From contig NC_133769.1 in NCBI RefSeq assembly GCF_003597395.2, positions 42,721,462 to 42,785,461 on the forward strand: a stretch of DNA of 64,000 bases, written 5' to 3'. Numbering within the stretch: the first letter of the stretch is position 1; the number at the start of each line of letters is the position of its first letter. Made by a program: the position numbers and the translations under genes. The notes under the pieces were generated by a model. It made no database searches. It was not told the DNA's origin and saw only the letters and a list, made by a program, of their open reading frames with translations. Positions 35,121 through 45,228 of the stretch are shown one piece after another. This DNA is from Chelonoidis abingdonii (taxonomy: Eukaryota > Chordata > Testudines > Testudinidae).

Positions 35121-37162
35121 GCCTGGTCTACACTACGAGTTTATTTCAAATTTAGCAGCGTTAAACCGAATTAATGCTGCACCCATCCACACAACGAAGC
35201 CCTTTATTTCGATATAAAGGGCTCGTAATATCGATATCTGTACTCCTCCCCGATGAGGGGAGTAGTGCTGAAATTGGTATTGCCATTTTGAATTAGGGTT
35301 AGTGTGGCCACAATTCGATGGTATTGGCTTCTGGGGCCTATCCCACAGTGCACCATTGTGACCGCTCTGGACAGCAATCTGAACTCGGATGCACTGGCCA
35401 GGTAGACAGGAAAAGCCCTGCAAACTTTTGAATTTCATATCCTGTTTGGCCCAGCGTGGAGCACTAATGCAGCACAGGTGACCATTGCAGCTCCAGAATC
35501 AAAAGAGCTCCAGCATGGACCATACGGGAGATACTGAATCTGATCTCTGTATGGGGAGATGAATCTGTTCTATCAGAACTCTGTTCCAGTGGACGAAATG
35601 CCAAAACATTTGAAAAAAATCTCCAAGACTATGATGGCAGAGGCACAACGAGACTCAACACAGTGCTGAAACTTAAGGAGCCTGAGTCAAGCGTACCAGA
35701 AAGCCAAAGAATGAAATGACACTCACAGAGGGAAGGGGTGACTGTAGGACTGTAGCTATCCCACAGTTTCTACACTCCCAAAAACCATTTGAATCTGGCT
35801 GAGCTCTCAAAGCCTGAAGGGCCAAAAACATTGTTGCGGGTGATCAGGGTATATGTTGTCACCCCCCCCCCACTCCCGTGAACACAAAGAGGAAAACCTT
35901 TCTCGCCTTTTTTCAATGTTACAGTAATGTCTGCTGGAGTGCTGCTGGCAGATGCGGTGCTGCAGGCGCTACAAAGTAGCATCCCCTTCCCTTCCCTTGC
36001 GGATGGCAGATGGTACAATATGAGTGATATCTGTCATTGTCATCCGTGTGAGTGCTCTGGCTTGGCCTCAGTGAGGTGGGCTGGGGGGTGCCTGGCAAAA
36101 AATGGAAATGACTCCCAGGTCATTCTTTCTTTAAGCTTTGTCTAATGGAGATCAGTCCTGCCTAGTAGATCAATAGCAGCTGGAGATGCCTTCCCTCCTC
36201 CCCCTTTTATCTCTGCTGCAGAGGAAATAAAGTCAGTGTTGTTCTTATTCTGACATTCTTTTATTACTTCATCACGTAAATGGGGGGATAACTGCCATGG
36301 TAGCCCAGGAGGGATGGGAGAGAAAGGGAAGCATGGGTTGGCGTTGTTGCAGGGGCACCCCCTAGAATGGCATGCAGCTCATCATTTCTGCAGGATGTCT
36401 AGGGCTCTGACCCAGAGTGGCCGTTTGCCTCTCTGGTTCTTTAGTAGGCTTGCCTGATAGTCTAGACAGGACTGACTCTCCCTTTAGAAAAAACTTAAAG
36501 AAGAGAATGACCTGGGGAGTCATTCCCATTTTTGTCCATGCGCCCCTGGCCAACCTCACTGAGGTCGGCCAGGAGCACCCATGACAGTGGCAGATGGTAC
36601 AGTGTGACTGGTAACCGTCATCGTCAACTTGCAAAGCAGCAAACAGTACAGTAGAGCTGGTAACTGTCTTTGCTAACTTGCAAAAGGCAAGGGGATGCTG
36701 CTGTGTAGTACTGCAGTACCGCGTCTGTTAGCAAAATCCAGTAGACATACGATGACAGTGAAAAAAGACTGAATGGTCTCCATGGTTGCCGTGCCATGGC
36801 CTCTGTCCGGGCAATCCAATGAAAGGGGCGCAAAATGATTGTTTGCCGTTGCTTTCATGGAGGGAGGATTGAGTGACAACATTTACCCAGAATCATCCGT
36901 GACATTGTTTTTGCCCCATCATTCACTGGGATCTCAACCCAGCATTCCAGTGGGTGGGGGAGACTGCAGGAACTATGGGATAGCTATGGGATAGCTAACC
37001 ACAGTGCAACCCTCCGGAAATCGATGCTAGCCTCAGTACATGGACGCACACTGCCGAATTAATGTGCTTAGTGTGGCGGCATGCACTCGACTTTATACAA
37101 TCTGTTTCCAAAAACTGGTTTCTGTACAATCGGAATAATCCCGTTGTGTAGACATACTCTCT
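35121..37162. mobile_element. PIF/Harbinger element, copy A, internally inverted
   Basis: The left terminus (CTGGTCTACACTACGAG) and the right terminus in reverse (AGTATGTCTACACAACGG) share the GTCTACAC core. The left 0.6 kb matches the left of copy B (46319-46830) and the right 0.35 kb matches its right. Between them the order differs. Positions 35751-36165 are an inverted copy of about 36460-36980. The piece 36230-36450 is the reverse of copy B 46810-47060. The structure is left end, inverted middle plus right, then right again. The transposase tail seen in copy B is absent, so this is a non-autonomous derivative. Confidence 0.82.
35515..35715 (+). pseudogene. Harbinger Myb/SANT-like protein, 5' half (copy A)
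   Basis: Codons read as TIREILNLISVWGDE, then after a frameshift KHLKKISKTMM, then QRDSTQC and a stop; AYQKAKE follows in another frame. This is the trihelix Myb/SANT-like DNA-binding domain that accompanies Harbinger transposases. The 3' half of the gene lies inverted on the minus strand at about 36450-36230 (GSEP..., then GMPFWG-type codons facing the other way). The gene is therefore split and dead. Confidence 0.75.
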
Positions 37163-37191
37163 GTCCCTTCTGACCAGACTATGTCCAGGCT

Positions 37192-37436
37192 CGAAAATGT
37201 GGCTCTTAACATTTTGCTGCCCCAAGCACAGAGAGTCTGCTGGTCCTGCGGTTTCAGCGGACCTCCTGCAGGTACGCCTGTGGGAAGTCTGCTGAAGCCA
37301 CTGGACCAGCGGACCCTCCGCAAGCAAGCCGCAGAAGGCACCCTGCCTGCCGCCCTAGCGGAGACCGGCAGAGCGTCCCCCACGGCTTGCCGCCCCAGGC
37401 ACGCACTTGGAGCACTGGTGCCTGGAGCCGCCCCTG
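37192..37436. mobile_element. non-autonomous hAT element, perfect 8-bp TSD
   Basis: Identical flanking 8-mers TCCAGGCT occur at 37184-37191 and 37437-37444. The right end is GGAGCCGCCCCTG and the left end a decayed GTGGCTCTTAAC, consistent with the CAGGGGCGGCTC-type termini of the GC-rich chelonian hATs. The interior is GC-rich and noncoding, with CTGCCCCAAGCAC near one end and CGCCCCAGGCACG near the other. It sits within or at the edge of the LTR-type repeat at 37445. Confidence 0.8.
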
Positions 37437-37444
37437 TCCAGGCT

Positions 37445-38040
37445 GAATAGTTTCTTGCCCTCCCGGTTATTCTGAGCAAAAACCTCTGCCCAAGCAGGCC
37501 TGCTAGGTATCCCCTCAGAGACTAATAATGGAGTAATCACCTACTCACCATTACAAGGTATCACACAATACTTATTGCGCAAAGCCTATTTTATTCTTAA
37601 GGTAAAAGCACTACAGAGAAAACATATCAAAACAATAAAAAAGCCTACATGCCTGCTAATAAGCTTATCACAGATCATCCCAAACCTAACATGAGTTTTG
37701 GCAGGATCACTCCTCCAAACCCCACCCAAGAGGTTTTGTTCTGGTTTCAAGTTCAGCACAGCTTCAGCTCAGAACAAGCCCACTAATGATGTGTTAATAC
37801 ACCATTCATATAGTTCAGGAGTCTTTGATCTGGTGTTTCCAGAAGAAAGTAATTGGCAGACAGTTGCTTTCTCTCCCCAGGGCTTAACTTCAAAAGGATG
37901 GATTTGAAGTAGGTCATTTGGATTCCTTCCCAAGTATTTCCTAGGAAATGCACTTTAGATGTATTGTCCCAAAAAGTCCATTAAAATTCCTAACACTTTA
38001 CATTAGTCAAATCCCTAGAAAAGTTATATACAATCCTACA
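37445..38040 (-). mobile_element. antisense LTR-type repeat fragment
   Basis: A chelonian LTR-like sequence in reverse: on the minus strand AATAAA lies at 37595-37590, and the plus strand shows GGTAAAAGCACTACAGAG and CTTCAAAAGGATGG blocks. Boundaries are uncertain and there is no coding sequence. The family call comes from remembered repeat patterns. Confidence 0.4.
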
Positions 38041-38062
38041 GTAACACATAAACAATTATATT

Positions 38063-38133
38063 TTTAATATAATGTCCCCAAAGGCATTAAACCTAGTAAT
38101 TAGGTTTAATGCCTTTGGGGACATTATATTAAA
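38063..38133. repeat. perfect 33-bp inverted repeat
   Basis: Arms 38063-38095 and 38101-38133 are exact reverse complements over 33 bp, with a 5-nt GTAAT loop. The stem holds AATGTCCCCAAAGGCATTAA. No protein or known RNA corresponds. The flanks are ordinary AT-rich DNA. Confidence 0.95.
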
Positions 38134-39059
38134 TTAATTATATTCATTATATTGAATTAGTAATTCAGTACTATTTAGCTTAATTCAATAAAGTTCATCT
38201 TAATTCCATTAGGTTTTTCCAGGATATTGCAGGTTATTGTCAATCTGTCACAAGTATTTTTATAACATAATTTTCTGTTTCTACAAGACTTACATCTTTC
38301 CCACATATTTTATGCCATCTGTTGTATACAATATGATGTTCCTGCATAAATTCTCTTCTGTATTTATTATTTGCAATTACCATTTATGAATGTGTAAAAT
38401 TTATTAACTGAAACCAGGAACACTGCACAAAATGTGTGGAATAGTAAAGTGGAGTGCATTAGTAAATAGTACGTAATTTTTGTTGGGTGGCAATCAGAGC
38501 AGAAGATAAAAACGAAAACTAAATCTGGACAAAAAAGTAGTGCATATGCTTTCATTTGGCACTGTATAAATGAATGCCAGACTTAGCAGCTCTTTGCTAG
38601 GATCACTGCCTTCATTACTGTGCAGAGATAATGATACAGGAAAAGACTATATTTAACTTGAATGTGACCTCTTTGGGGCAGGGATCACATCTGCTTAGAA
38701 ATTTGTATGTCACTCAATGAACACTACATAATAATTAGTCTGATGTCACTGAACCTCAACTGGTTTTGTTCTGCTTCTAGTCAGGAATATTGTTGGCTCT
38801 TATGTGAAGGATTTATTGTTGTCTCCGTTCTTGTTACTTCTACCTAGTTTTTCTAATAATAAAATAAACATAATCAACTAGATATGAACTTCTTATAATA
38901 CATAAACTTCTCAGACTAATTGCTTGCTACCTTACTTAGCTATACTTGAAAAATTTAATTATATATGTATTCCAATATAACATGAAACATTAAAATATAA
39001 ACCAATTACATGTATTACTCAATTTACAAACAAACAGAATTTGTTTATAAAAATCCAAC
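38134..39059. other. unassigned noncoding DNA
   Basis: AT-rich. No gene or repeat family recognised. Confidence 0.4.
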
Positions 39060-40560
39060 TAGTTATCTTTTCTTTAATTAAATTTAGATAAAAAACAGAT
39101 GCAAAGTTCAGAGGAGGGGGATAGAGATGAAGGGAAAAAAGTGAGTAAAGAGGAGGGGGAAGTGAGGGGAGGCCATTTGCATTTGATAGGATAATTCAGA
39201 TACTTCCAGGAAAACATCCCATTTCTCAGAGAATTTTTCTTGGGTATTTCTGTTGTGGTATACAATTCTTTCCATGGTGGCCATGCTTATGATGTCTATG
39301 CTTCAATCTGCAGCTGTTGGTCACTTTTTGGACTGCCATTTTTGTTGTACTAGTCTTTCATCAATTATTAGTTCTCTGTTTAGCCAAAATTTTTCAGATT
39401 TATTCATGTCCAATTACATCCATTAGGTTTACAATTATATGTTTAACTTGCAACACAATTTTATTTGATAGGAAAAAAATAATTTTCAGTTAAATTCTTC
39501 CCAAAACATACAGGTGGAGGAGCATTCCCAGAGCATCTGGGTTAAGCTAGCACCTGCTTAATCACAGTGCCAGCATTTGTCTGATTTAGTAGCATGTGTT
39601 TTGAACAGCTGGAGAGGGGTCCAATGCATCCTCCACAGGATTTTCTGCTGGATTAATCATGAATGGACGTCCAAAGGAGCACTGGCTAAAATTTGTTTTC
39701 ATTGGTTATCAGAGAATAATTGTCCCAGGTCCTCCTCCCATTCTAGGGATTTTGCTGGTGTGTATTATTTGAACCAAGTCTTTTTTTTTTAATAAATGAC
39801 ACTTGACGGGTGAACCATATCACTTATTACTTTTTCAAGCTTCTTAGCCAATATTTTTTAAAGTATTTTTATATCCACCTTGATTAAAGAGATGGGTCTA
39901 TAGTTATTACCCTTTTGTCCAGCCTTACCCAGCTTAACTTGTACAGTAATTAGGGTTTTTCTCATAGTAGGAGAAAACATACCTTTCTTCAAGGCACTTT
40001 CATAAATTATAATTGCTTAGAAGCCAGAATTTCTTTGAGACTTTGATAAAATTCTATTGGGAAGCCATCAGGGCCTGGGGGGTCTTGCCCAGACTCATTT
40101 CTTTCAGGGCCTTGATTATTTCCCCTGACTGCAAGGGTGAGGCCAACCTGGCCTGCTGCTCTTCTGAGATTTGTGGTACACTGGGAGTTAGGGGAGAGAA
40201 TAGGGAAAATTCTGACATACAGAATTAAAGTCAGAGCTCAAAAATCCCAAATAGTATCACTCAAATCCGAATGAGGGCAGGTTATTACTAATCAAAAAGA
40301 GATCTATAATCATTTTTTTGAAATTTTAGCAGGCTCTTTATAATAATGATTTACCACCTGTAAAAGTGCTGTCCAACAGCTTCTGCTTTTTAGGATTTTG
40401 CAAAAAGTCTGGAGATGGAGCAGCATCCATAATTATATTAAATTCAAAGAAAGGATTTGTAGACTAATATTTGATGAAAATTAGACGGAAAAAAAGTGAT
40501 TCAATTGCTCATGGTTGTGGATTTTAGGAGATGGGGAAGGGAGCTGTAAAACTATGCGGT
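39060..40560 (-). mobile_element. L1/Tx1-type LINE relic
   Basis: Minus-strand codons resemble L1-superfamily ORF2 in the right order. Upstream is EEQQARLASPLQSGE with IIKALKEMSLGKTP and DGFPIEFYQSLKEI (about 40190-40020). Then YRPISLIKVDIKIL and KILAKKLEKVISDMVHP (about 39910-39800). Then comes a jump to the C-terminal region: KCWHC...LWEC (about 39600-39545) and QEKFSEKWDVFLEV (about 39235-39195). The RT core between the HP block and the C-terminus is deleted. The outer limits are approximate. It is heavily decayed and unlike the CR1 and L2 copies here. Confidence 0.75.
39190..40200 (-). pseudogene. L1-like ORF2 remnant
   Basis: Pieces of reverse transcriptase (motifs around YRPISL) and of the C-terminal Cys-rich domain remain in several frames with internal stops. 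The catalytic FADD/YADD region is missing through deletion near 39790. The Cys-rich segment keeps CWHC and WEC, but the usual histidine between them is not obvious. Confidence 0.72.
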
Positions 40561-40894
40561 CACCATCTCAACACGTGGCTCCCAGAAGTTTCACTTCTGC
40601 CTAGTTTTTAAGCAATTGAGAGTTTGTCCAAACTGGATATGCTACTCTAAGTGGAGCCACCTATCTTCCATACTACAGAATAATTCTCTCCAACAGACAA
40701 CAGCACTATGAACAAAAGATCATGAGGCATATCAACAGTGGCACAATGACATAGCTGTCACTGCAGCTAACCCAGCATGTACTCTGAGTACTATGAAATC
40801 AGCTTTGTTCTGTAGCTGTTCTTGCAGTCTGATGTTAAAAAACACAACTGGTGGGAACAGACACTCTCTCCAGGTAGGATGTGACTCTGTAGGG
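40561..40894. other. unassigned noncoding DNA
   Basis: No feature recognised. Confidence 0.4.
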
Positions 40895-41176
40895 CAATGT
40901 TTCCCAAACTTGGGACGCCGCTTGTGTAGGGAAAGCGTCTGATGGGCCTGGCCAGTTTGTTTACCTGCCCCATTCCCAGGTCCAGCTGATCGCGGCTGCC
41001 ACTGGCCACAGTTCGCTGCTCCAGGCCAATGGGAGCTGTGGGAAGCGGTGCAGGCCCACGGATGTACTGGCCGCTGCTTCCAGCAGCTCCCATTGGCCTG
41101 GAGCAGCGAACCGCGGCCAGTGGGAGCCGTGATCGGCTGGACCTGCAGATGCAGCAGGTAAACAAACTGGCCCGCC
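40895..41176. mobile_element. GC-rich fold-back element (hAT-like)
   Basis: Left arm about 40948-41045 and right arm about 41070-41170 are inverted copies: CCAGTTTGTTTACCTGC faces GCAGGTAAACAAACTGG, and CCAATGGGAGCTG faces CAGCTCCCATTGG. The left terminus CAATGTTTCCCAAACTTGGG is hAT-like, but its partner is missing on the right, so the right end is truncated. CTGTAGGG (40887-40894) and CTGTAGAG (41177-41184) may be a TSD or chance. Confidence 0.65.
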
Positions 41177-41184
41177 CTGTAGAG

Positions 41185-41984
41185 GAAACATTATAAAGGT
41201 TTGCAATGCTCTACAGGGGCATAAAGGAGTCATAGGGAATAAAAATTCTAACCTAATCGTCAAAATAAATTGTGCTGGTAGGTCTGAAACGTTCTGGGGA
41301 CAGGTATTAGCATACAGAGAACTTTATCTCTTGGCTCCCAGATTAAATATGGGCCAGGTCTGTAGTGATTGAAAGGTCCATTAGTTGCATGTTTGTGACT
41401 ATCCTACAGCAAGTAGGGTCTAGGAGGCTTGGGTTCTATTTCCAGTACCTTCTTATTTCAATAATTTAATATATAATGTGAATGCCCTAAACATTCATAC
41501 TGATATAATTGGTTTCCCTAAAAAGGATTCTTTACACATTCTGTACAGACCACTTTCACTCCATGCCAGCAACTAAAATGCATACTCAGAGACACTAATC
41601 CAGCTAATGTTTGTAATTCCCCACAGCTAACAGCTGATGTGTGAAAGGTGTCCAAGGTTCTCTGGTGGAGATTTTTATTTCCGGAAAAGATTCTCTTTTA
41701 GTTTTAGAAAGTGGTCTTCATTGATCGTCTTTCTTTCAGCCTTAATTTCAGTTTATATTTGGCCATTCTTCCATTTATGTAAATATCCAGTGTTAGAAGG
41801 CTGCACATCATCTTTATGCTTTACGCTGCAATCATCAGATATATCTATGGCTCCTTTAGTCTTAAGAGTTATTCACTAAATTATAGCTCCTCAAATGTAT
41901 TTAGGTACCTAACTTGCACTGCAATCAATCAAGACACCTAAATACCTTTAAGACTCTGAACTGCAGTTAAGATTCTAATACATT
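41185..41984. other. mostly unassigned; fragment of the GGCACCTAG family
   Basis: At 41886-41975 TATTTAGGTACCTAACTTG and GACACCTAAATACCTTTAAG form imperfect inverted arms of the repeat family also present at 7455. The rest is unassigned. Confidence 0.4.
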
Positions 41985-43926
41985 TAAACTAGGATCACTG
42001 GAGGAAGGAGATCAAAGCCGTGAGGTATGTGGGGAAGTGGGATGCCAGGAGGAAGCATGAGCAGGAGAACACAAGAGGGGAGGACTCCTGCCTCATACTG
42101 AGAAAGCAGGACAATCAGCGAGTTTTCTTAAGTACCTTAACATAAATGCAAGAAGCCTAGGAAACAAGCAGAGAGAACTGGAAGTCCTGGTACAGTCAAG
42201 GAATTATGATGTGATTGGAATAACAGAGACTTGGTGGGATAACTCACATCACTGGAGTATGGTCATGGAGGATATAAACTGTTCAGGAAGGACAGGCAGC
42301 GCAGTAAAGGTGGGGGAGTTGCACTGTATGTAAGAGAACAGTATGACTGTTTAGAGCTCCAGTAGGAAACTGCAGAAAAACCTGAGAGTCTCTGGATTAA
42401 ATTTAGAAGTGTGAGCAACAAGGGTGATCTTGTGGTGGGAATCTGCTATAGACCAGGAGGATGAGGTGGATGAGGCTTTCTTCTGCCAACTAACAGAAGT
42501 TATTAGATCACAGGCCTTGGTTCTCATGAGGGACTTCAATCACACCAATATCTGCTGGGAGAGCAATACAGCAGTGCACAAACAATCCAGGAAGTTTTTG
42601 GAAAATGTAGGGGACAATTTCCTAGTGCAAGTGCTGGAGGAACCAATTAGGGGCAGAGCTCTTCTCGACCTGTTGCTCACAAACAGGGAAGAATTAATAG
42701 GAGAAGCAAAAGTGGCACTCTAAGATCCATAGAGGAGTGACCATGAAGATGGTCAAGTTCAGGATCCTGAACACACAAGTGAACTGAAAGGAGAGCACCA
42801 GAATCAAGTGGACTTTGGAATTTAGAAAGCAGACTTGACTCCATCAGGGAACTGATGATGCAGGTTTCCCCTGGGGAGAACAACAGGGGAGGGAAAGGGA
42901 GTCAGGAGAGCCGGCTGTATTATTAAAAAAATCCTTATTGGAGGTTGCAGGAAACAACCATACCAAATGTGTAGAAGAATAGTAAATATGGCAGTGACCA
43001 GCTTGCTTAACAGTGAATCTTGCTGAATCTTAAACATGACCAAAAGAAGCTTACAAGAAGCGTGAAGATTAGACAAAATGACCATAGAGAAGTATAAAAA
43101 ATTATTGCCCAAGGCACTGGCAGGAGGAATGAGGAAAGCCAAATCCACACTTGGAGTTGCAGCTAGAAGAGATGTTAAGGAGTAACAAGAAGGGATTCTT
43201 CAGTCTGTTAGCAACAAGAAGAAAGTCAAGGAAAGTGTGGGCCCCTTACTGAATGAGGGAGGCAGCCTAGTGACAGAGGATGTGAAAAAAGCTAATGTAC
43301 TCAAAGCTTTTTTTGCCTCTGTCTTCACTAACAAGGTCAGCTCCCAGACTGCTGCACTGGGCAGCACAGCATGGGGAGGAGGTGGCCAGCCCTCTGTGGA
43401 GAAAGAAGTGGTTCAGGACTATTTAGAAAAGCTGGACGAGCAGAAGTCCATGGGGCTGGATGCACTGCACCCGGGAATGCTAAAGGAGTTGGCAGATGTG
43501 ATTGTAGAGCCATTGGCCATTATCTTTGAAAACTCATGGCAATCAGGGAGGTCCCGGATGACTGGAATAAGGCTAATGTAGTGCTCATCTTTAAAAAAGG
43601 GAAGAAGGAGGATCCGGGGAATGACAGGCCATCAGCCTCATCTCAATTCCTGGAAAAATCATGGAGCTGGTCCTCAAGGAATCAATTTTGTAGCACTCTG
43701 AGGAGAGGAAAGTGATCAGGAACAGTCAGCATGGATTCATCAAGGGCAAGTCATGTCTGCCTAACCTAATTGCCTTCTATGAGGAGATCACTGGGTCTGT
43801 GAATGAGGAGAAAGCAGTGGATGTGTTATTCCTTGACTTTAGCAAAGCTTTTGATACGGTCTCCCACAGTATTCTTGCCAGCAAATTAAGGAAGTATGGG
43901 CTGGATGAATGGACTATAAGGTGAAT
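41985..43926 (+). mobile_element. CR1 LINE, long copy lacking its 3' end
   Basis: Starts upstream of ORF2 (GGATCACTGGAGGAAGGAG) and runs through the endonuclease, linker and first half of the RT. It breaks off at about 43926, just after RT motif A, and is followed by unrelated AT-rich DNA. CR1 copies normally lose 5' sequence and keep the 3' end, so loss of the 3' half implies a later deletion. The segment 43090-43581 is closely similar to 1293-1793. Confidence 0.93.
42130..43924 (+). pseudogene. CR1 ORF2 remnant (endonuclease to RT motif A)
   Basis: Endonuclease motifs are readable: NARSLGNKQRELEVL, then YDVIGITETWWD (catalytic Glu and Trp region) near 42150-42240. SQALVLMRDFNHTNICW lies in the frame 42424-42723, where GDFN is usual. 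The linker and RT N-terminus lie at 43237-43581, with LDALHPGMLKELAD. RT continues at 43712-43924 with QHGFIKGKSCLPNLIAFY and VLFLDFSKAFDTVSHS (motif A, first catalytic Asp). Frameshifts separate the parts, and the FADD motif lay beyond the break. Confidence 0.92.
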
Positions 43927-44334
43927 AGAAACCAATAAGATTTTAGGGGAAGTAAAGTACTGACCAACTTGAATAAAAATACCAGAATAATCCCTAATTC
44001 TTACTATTACAAAAATGTCCTAAAACTAAAGATGAGAACAAAGCGGTAGAAAATACATTCTTTTATAATCTCCAATGTGTTAGATAGATAGATAGATTAG
44101 ATTTATAGGTAACTGCTAACGCTATTCTTATTATTATGTTTATTATTTATGTTGCAATAGATTGTAGGGATGCAAATCATAAACCCAAACCTCATTATGC
44201 CAGTCACTGTACAAATGTAAAAAAATAGTCCTTGGCCCAAGGAAGTTACAATCTAAGTATCCTACAATAGACGGTAGATGGGCACAGAAAGGCCTCAGTA
44301 TATGTCTCCCCCTCATCCATCATTTCACACATAG
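43927..44334. other. unassigned; small (AGAT)n
   Basis: Contains about four AGAT units at 44081-44098 and no other recognised feature. Confidence 0.5.
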
Positions 44335-44432
44335 AATCATAGATTCATAGAATATCAGGTTGGAAGGGACCTCAGGAGGTCATCTAGTCCAACCCCCTGC
44401 TCAAAGCAGGCCCAATCCCCAACTAAAGCATC
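44335..44432 (-). mobile_element. CR1 LINE 3'-end fragment, antisense
   Basis: The + strand reads AATCATAGATTCATAGAAT, GGTTGGAAGGGACCTC, CATCTAGTCCAACCCCC, GCTCAAAGCAGG: the reverse complement of the CR1 3' end. The segment beyond GCAGG (CCCCAACTAAAG) continues as CR1 rather than as the SINE linker, so it is a truncated LINE. Confidence 0.92.
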
Positions 44433-44826
44433 AACAGGGGAATGTGTTCTGATATACGTTGCCTCACCTTTTGCATGGCTTTTCTTTGGGTGCTTCCCCT
44501 GGTATTCAAGAGGTGCTAGGAGGGAGGAGGAGTAGGGACAGGGCATGCTCGGAGGAGGGGTGGGATGGAGCAAGGGCGAAGAAGGGTGGGAAGAGGTGGG
44601 GAGGTGGGAAAAAAATTCCCCTGTATCTGTTGTTTCAGTATCAAGAACACAACCCCGACATATACCGGGGACCCCTGAACAACTGACAGACAGGGGGACC
44701 ACCAGGTAACAAAGAGACAAAGTTGCTGAATGTGAAAAGTGGTGGTCACAGCAAACCTGCTGTATGAGCTAGGCAAAGGGATTGAAAAATAATTCAAATT
44801 TACTACAAAGATGCACAAGTTTATGT
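44433..44826. other. unassigned noncoding DNA
   Basis: A purine-rich GGAGGAGG stretch (44510-44615) makes overlapping frames on both strands. No family recognised. Confidence 0.4.
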
Positions 44827-44834
44827 ATATTAGG

Positions 44835-45220
44835 CAGTGGTGAAAGTAAGGTGGCACGGGCTGGTATAGTGTACTGGTAAAAAGTGGCTGCTGGTACCAG
44901 CCTGTACAGCTGACTTTAAAGTGCTGCTGTGGCAAAGGACCCTACTTAAAGTGCAGCGCTTTAATGTAGTTGCCCTGGGGCTGCTGACTTAAAAGGGTCC
45001 AAGGCTCCAGCCAACAGTGTTGCTAGTGCAGCGGCAGCTGGAGCCCCAGGCCCTTTAAATCTCTGCTGGAGCCCTGTGAGGTGTGGGCCAGTGAGCACAG
45101 ATGGGCTGGCTGGGGGATGCTGACCCCTATCCCCGCCCCTTCTGCCCAAGGCCCTGCCCAATCCAGGGGGCTGGAGCCAGTCCCCGTCCTGGTAAGAGTT
45201 CAATTTTACTTTCATCCCTG
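44835..45220. mobile_element. non-autonomous hAT element, perfect 8-bp TSD
   Basis: Ends are CAGTGGTGAAAGTAA and, at the right in reverse, CAGGGATGAAAGTAA. Identical 8-mers ATATTAGG flank it at 44827-44834 and 45221-45228. The 386-bp GC-rich interior is noncoding. Confidence 0.92.
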
Positions 45221-45228
45221 ATATTAGG

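Noticed and set aside
35765..36882. Several 69-90 codon frames in Harbinger copy A
   Set aside because: They arise from the inverted duplicated right segment and do not match the Harbinger transposase.
40887..41184. CTGTAGGG / CTGTAGAG as a certain 8-bp TSD
   Set aside because: The right terminus lacks the partner of the left inverted repeat, so the 7/8 match may be chance; kept only as a possibility.
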